Under the pieces are notes generated by a model, which saw only the letters and a list, made by a program, of their open reading frames with translations, had not been told where the DNA came from and did no database searches. DNA of 64,000 bases. Source: Dillenia suffruticosa (Eukaryota; Streptophyta; Magnoliopsida; Dilleniales; Dilleniaceae). Of the stretch, positions 61,201 through 64,000 are shown one piece after another (position 1 is the first letter of the stretch; every line of letters begins with the position of its first letter). The stretch is from contig JAVTVX010000013.1 in assembly GCA_033439265.1 (NCBI GenBank), positions 1,514,501 to 1,578,500 of the forward strand, in the 5' to 3' direction. The position numbers and the translations under genes are program-made.

Positions 61201-63396
61201 GTTTTGTTTGAGATGGTTATGGCATGTAGCTTGTGAGTTCTACTTAAATTTTACCCCTCCCCTCTCATGGATTTGAGCTTTACAGACTATCTTTTTTCAT
61301 TGTTCCTTTTTTTAGGCCTATTTTCTTGGGTGAATGGTGTAGCCTTTCCGTTTATTTTGTTATTATGATCACAATTCTTTATGGCTGCAAAGATAAGAGT
61401 TGATACTTTATTCTTGGATAGTTAAGGATGATGCTTGCCATATCATAGAACAGCTGACTGGTTTTCATATATAATAGTAGCAAGTTCTAGTCAAATGAGA
61501 AACGACATGTTCTTTCCATTATGAAACCAAAGGCTGATCTTCAGCCTTTATTGTTTAAGTGTTGTATTTATATAGTATGCCACAGACCAAAATCCTAAAG
61601 ATGATGATGAAATTTCGTTCTCTGGTAGATATCATGAGAGTGAGAGGCAGAACGGTTGAGGACTTGTGGGTTCCAAGCATCCATGACTTAATGGTGAAAC
61701 AATGTGCCATTGAAAGCATATATTTTATGTACATATTCAAAAACTGCTTCAAGGAGGGTATCATTTCAGGTATTGTATATATCTTCATGGTGGCACTCTT
61801 TTGTTGACAACATATACAAGATGAAAGAAAAAAGAGTGTTGCAGAGATAAAAAGTCTAAGGTTGTTGAATGGTTAGGCAAGAAAAGAGCATAGGTTTAGG
61901 TTTAAGTGGTTTGGAATTAGATACGAATGCATTGGGCAATTGCCTGGAGTTGCTCATATTGGAGATCAAATGAAAAAGAATTGGTTTAAATGGTTTGGCT
62001 ATTTGAAGACCTCGTAATGCCCTTGTGGGAAGAAGTGATAGCATAGAAGTTAATATGATCATTTAGCGTTCATCTTAAACTACTTATATGGCCTTAGATA
62101 TAGTGTGGAAAAATAAGTTGATATGGTTGAGCCCATGTACTTTGGGATGTAAGGCTAGTTGTGTTGGGTTCGTTGGGTTGTATCTGTCAATTTCTTCAAG
62201 TTGTCTGTACTTTTTCTAACTTACCAAGATGATAAGGAATGTCAGCTTGGTGGTTTCATAATATGTTCATATTTGTTTTTATCTCAATATTTTCTTGATT
62301 AAAACTATCGTGGAAAATAATATGAGTAGTAATCTTTTTTCATGCAACTTTTTTGGGTATTAATATTCTAAAAGGCCATAAATTTTGCATCGAATTTTTT
62401 GTGCACCAAGAAACATTTGCATTTTTGACAGAGTGCGAGACTGGAAGACAGCAACTGACCTAATCCACATGATGGAGCCTTCTTTCCCTGCCATTTCAGT
62501 TGGACTCTTGAACCAACTTCTGCATTTTCTTGGAAGGAGTGGGAAGACCGACACAATGATGAAGGTAATAGAAGATGTTCTCAATGTGTTTGTCAGATAG
62601 CATCATAGAACCCACAATGGCGTATAGTAGTACTAATGAGTAGCATGCCTTAAGTTTGGCCCCCGCATATAGTTTATGTATGGGACATTTAGCATAACTG
62701 TGATTAGCCTATTTGTCTACACTTGTTGTGATGCATTTCATTTTATTGATTATATCAATATGGATATGCTAATTGTGGTGTTCATTGTGATATTGATCGT
62801 TGCGGGTTTCATGCAATTCATTTTTCATTTTTAAATTCTGATCTTTTTGCCGCGCTGCAGTTATTTTACAAGGTATTGGCATCAGGAGCAGAAATCACCT
62901 TTTACACTTATTCCATTTTGTTGAAGAATCTCTTGGGCATTGGAAACTGGAGGAAATACATTGAGGTAATAAACAATCTGTAAGAGACTCCCTCTTCTCT
63001 AGTTACGCATCAAGCTCCTGCAGCAGTATACTATTGACTGGATAATCAGGACTGGGGCATGGTTGCTTGGTGGTTTTATGTCACATAGACACACATCCTT
63101 TACTCTCCGAGGTTTTAAAAAGTTGAACAAAATTGAACAGGTATTGCAATGGATGGACGACTCTGGAATTCGACCTTCAATTGCAATGTACAGTGACATT
63201 TCCTTCTTTGCACAACACAGTGGTCAAGATTTCGCTCCTTTGATACAAGCAAGAATAGGTATTGCCGTGAATTGTTATAATTCCATTGTGCTTAGTGAAG
63301 TTCTATTTTTCAAATGTTTAATTTTCTACTGTTAATGCTTCAGAACTTCAAATAGGTGCCCTCTTAGTTTCGGCATCCATGCTTATCTTCATATAA
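54573..63396 (+). CDS. EMB2654: EMB2654-type P-class PPR protein, plastid (10 exons, last one uncertain)
   Basis: Known role of the Arabidopsis orthologue: a plastid PPR protein required for trans-splicing of rps12 intron 1, embryo-lethal when lost. Exons: 54573-54950, 55844-56016, 57824-57929, 59670-60779, 60857-60962, 61028-61232, 62432-62564, 62861-62965 and 63141-63258, all with matching phases and GT-AG introns, then a possible final exon 63344-63396 ending in TAA (828 aa in total; Arabidopsis protein about 822). The Ser/Thr- and Lys-rich N terminus (MATISHTNQFKLC, KRKSTPKSQTK) fits a transit peptide. It is followed by WSISEVVERVLRLNHWDD, then about 15 PPR motifs of 35 residues, for example VVTYTSLLNAYGKS and IVSYNALIDAYGSNG. 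No E, DYW or SMR domain was seen. An in-frame ATG at 54465 would add 36 residues. I prefer 54573 because the added part is encoded by a (CT)n leader. The C terminus after LIQARI is the weak point. Confidence 0.92.
55098..55503 (+). repeat. (GA)n / (GT)n satellite-like cluster in EMB2654 intron 1
   Basis: At least seven GA runs are separated by partly repeated linkers (GAATTATGGTAGAGAG appears twice, AAATTTT / TAATTTT with GG next to it recurs). This suggests local slippage and duplication of a roughly 100-bp unit. Confidence 0.85.
61860..62150 (+). mobile_element. Decayed L1-type LINE relic in EMB2654 intron 6
   Basis: Plus-strand frames read GIRYECIGQLPGVAHIG then DQMKKNWFKWFGYLK. This matches the C-terminal end of plant LINE reverse transcriptases (GVAPI-DKM-E-RLRWFGHV). 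The frame then breaks up (NALVGRSDSIE out of frame), followed by stops. The insertion is in the same direction as the host gene. Confidence 0.55.
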
Positions 63397-63876
63397 TACT
63401 TTTCCCACCCTGGATTTGGGATAGGGTTGCTCCCTTTAATAGGTCTTGTATTACTGTTAGAGAGATGGTTACAATGGATAAAAGGTGATAAAAAATGTTG
63501 TAGTGGAGTGTAAGATGGGAATGGCGTCCCTGATCAAAAAATAAAACATAGAAAATACAGTCATTGATTGAACAGGCATTCTCAGACTGGCTAAACTTTT
63601 GCAATATTGGATGAAAAATCATGCAATTACACTCCTTGTCCTCGGAAAATTTCCCCATATTTGGATTCTTTTATGTCTTCTAATCCTATCCATGGTTGGA
63701 AATTTTTACCGGAATTTTATCAAAATTATAGTAATTCTATTCTTTGGTGTCTTCCGTAATTCATCAAATTTTTTCCTCCCATCTTGTAATTTATATCATG
63801 GTTGCTTTTTGTTAAATTAACCCTGTTCATCCCATTCTACATGGCACTTTAAATAGCCTAACAGTTTAACTTCATC

Positions 63877-64000
63877 GCCCTCTTAGAAGAGCCAAAAGAG
63901 CTGCAGTTTGTACACCTTGGTCCAAGCACCCACTTTTGCCTCAAAAATCATGTGGATCTAGCTCTTTTAGGCATATCAAAAAGCCTTCGAGGCCTGGAAA
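63877..64000 (+). other. Open stretch at the right edge, possible alternative last exon of EMB2654
   Basis: After TCTTAG the sequence is open to the window end (EEPKELQFVHLGPSTHF, then LKNHVDLALLGISKSL). If exon 10 stopped at 63354 (ATAG|GTGCCC), this could follow in frame. I do not recognise the peptide as an EMB2654 C terminus, and it may be repeat DNA. Confidence 0.25.

Noticed and set aside
61559-61807. 82-codon plus-strand frame in EMB2654 intron 6 as an extra exon
   Set aside because: Exons 6 and 7 join in phase and match the orthologue without it. No PPR pattern.
63877-64000. Separate new gene at the right edge
   Set aside because: Only about 120 bases are visible and there is no start. 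Kept only as a possible alternative exon.

Overview
The window is nuclear DNA from a flowering plant, most likely a eudicot. It has long AT-rich intergenic tracts, many introns with plant-type splice sites, a tRNA-derived Au-type SINE and plant-specific protein families. I cannot name the species. There are three functional blocks.

Block 1 (1 to about 21 kb, minus strand) is a tandem cluster of three intronless genes for ornithine-decarboxylase-like proteins of 422 aa (ODC-a 1534-2802, ODC-b 10305-11573, ODC-c 17088-18356). ODC-a and ODC-b differ at only 3 residues and lie in flanks that are duplicated over about 3.65 kb. ODC-c differs from ODC-a at about 25 residues. All three keep the PLP lysine, the phosphate-binding glycines, the EPGR motif and the catalytic cysteine. 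All three have Arg (residue 335) where plant ODCs have the His of the YDH motif. That is the position at which legume lysine/ornithine decarboxylases carry Phe, so the substrate may not be ornithine. Around the genes lie a 2.77 kb solo-LTR fossil with a 5-bp target duplication, about 220-bp MITE-like elements, a local repeat family of 100-290 bp, and a nested 0.9 kb duplication.

Block 2 (25.0-52.1 kb, minus strand) is one large gene, the plant orthologue of UTP20 (DRIM), a HEAT/ARM-repeat scaffold of the U3 small-subunit processome. I traced 31 coding exons (8096 nt; 2698 aa expected). Every junction is in phase except at exon 16, which appears to lack one nucleotide. Intron 26 is a GC-AG intron. 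The introns hold an Au-type SINE, two candidate MITEs and a decayed LINE piece. The promoter carries two telo-box motifs, as ribosome-biogenesis genes often do.

Block 3 (54.5 kb to the right edge, plus strand) is head-to-head with UTP20 and 2.5 kb away. It is the orthologue of Arabidopsis EMB2654, a plastid P-class pentatricopeptide-repeat protein needed for rps12 trans-splicing, with nine well-supported exons and an uncertain last exon.

I saw no tRNA, rRNA or CRISPR features. The remaining intergenic DNA is mostly AT-rich with repeat relics.
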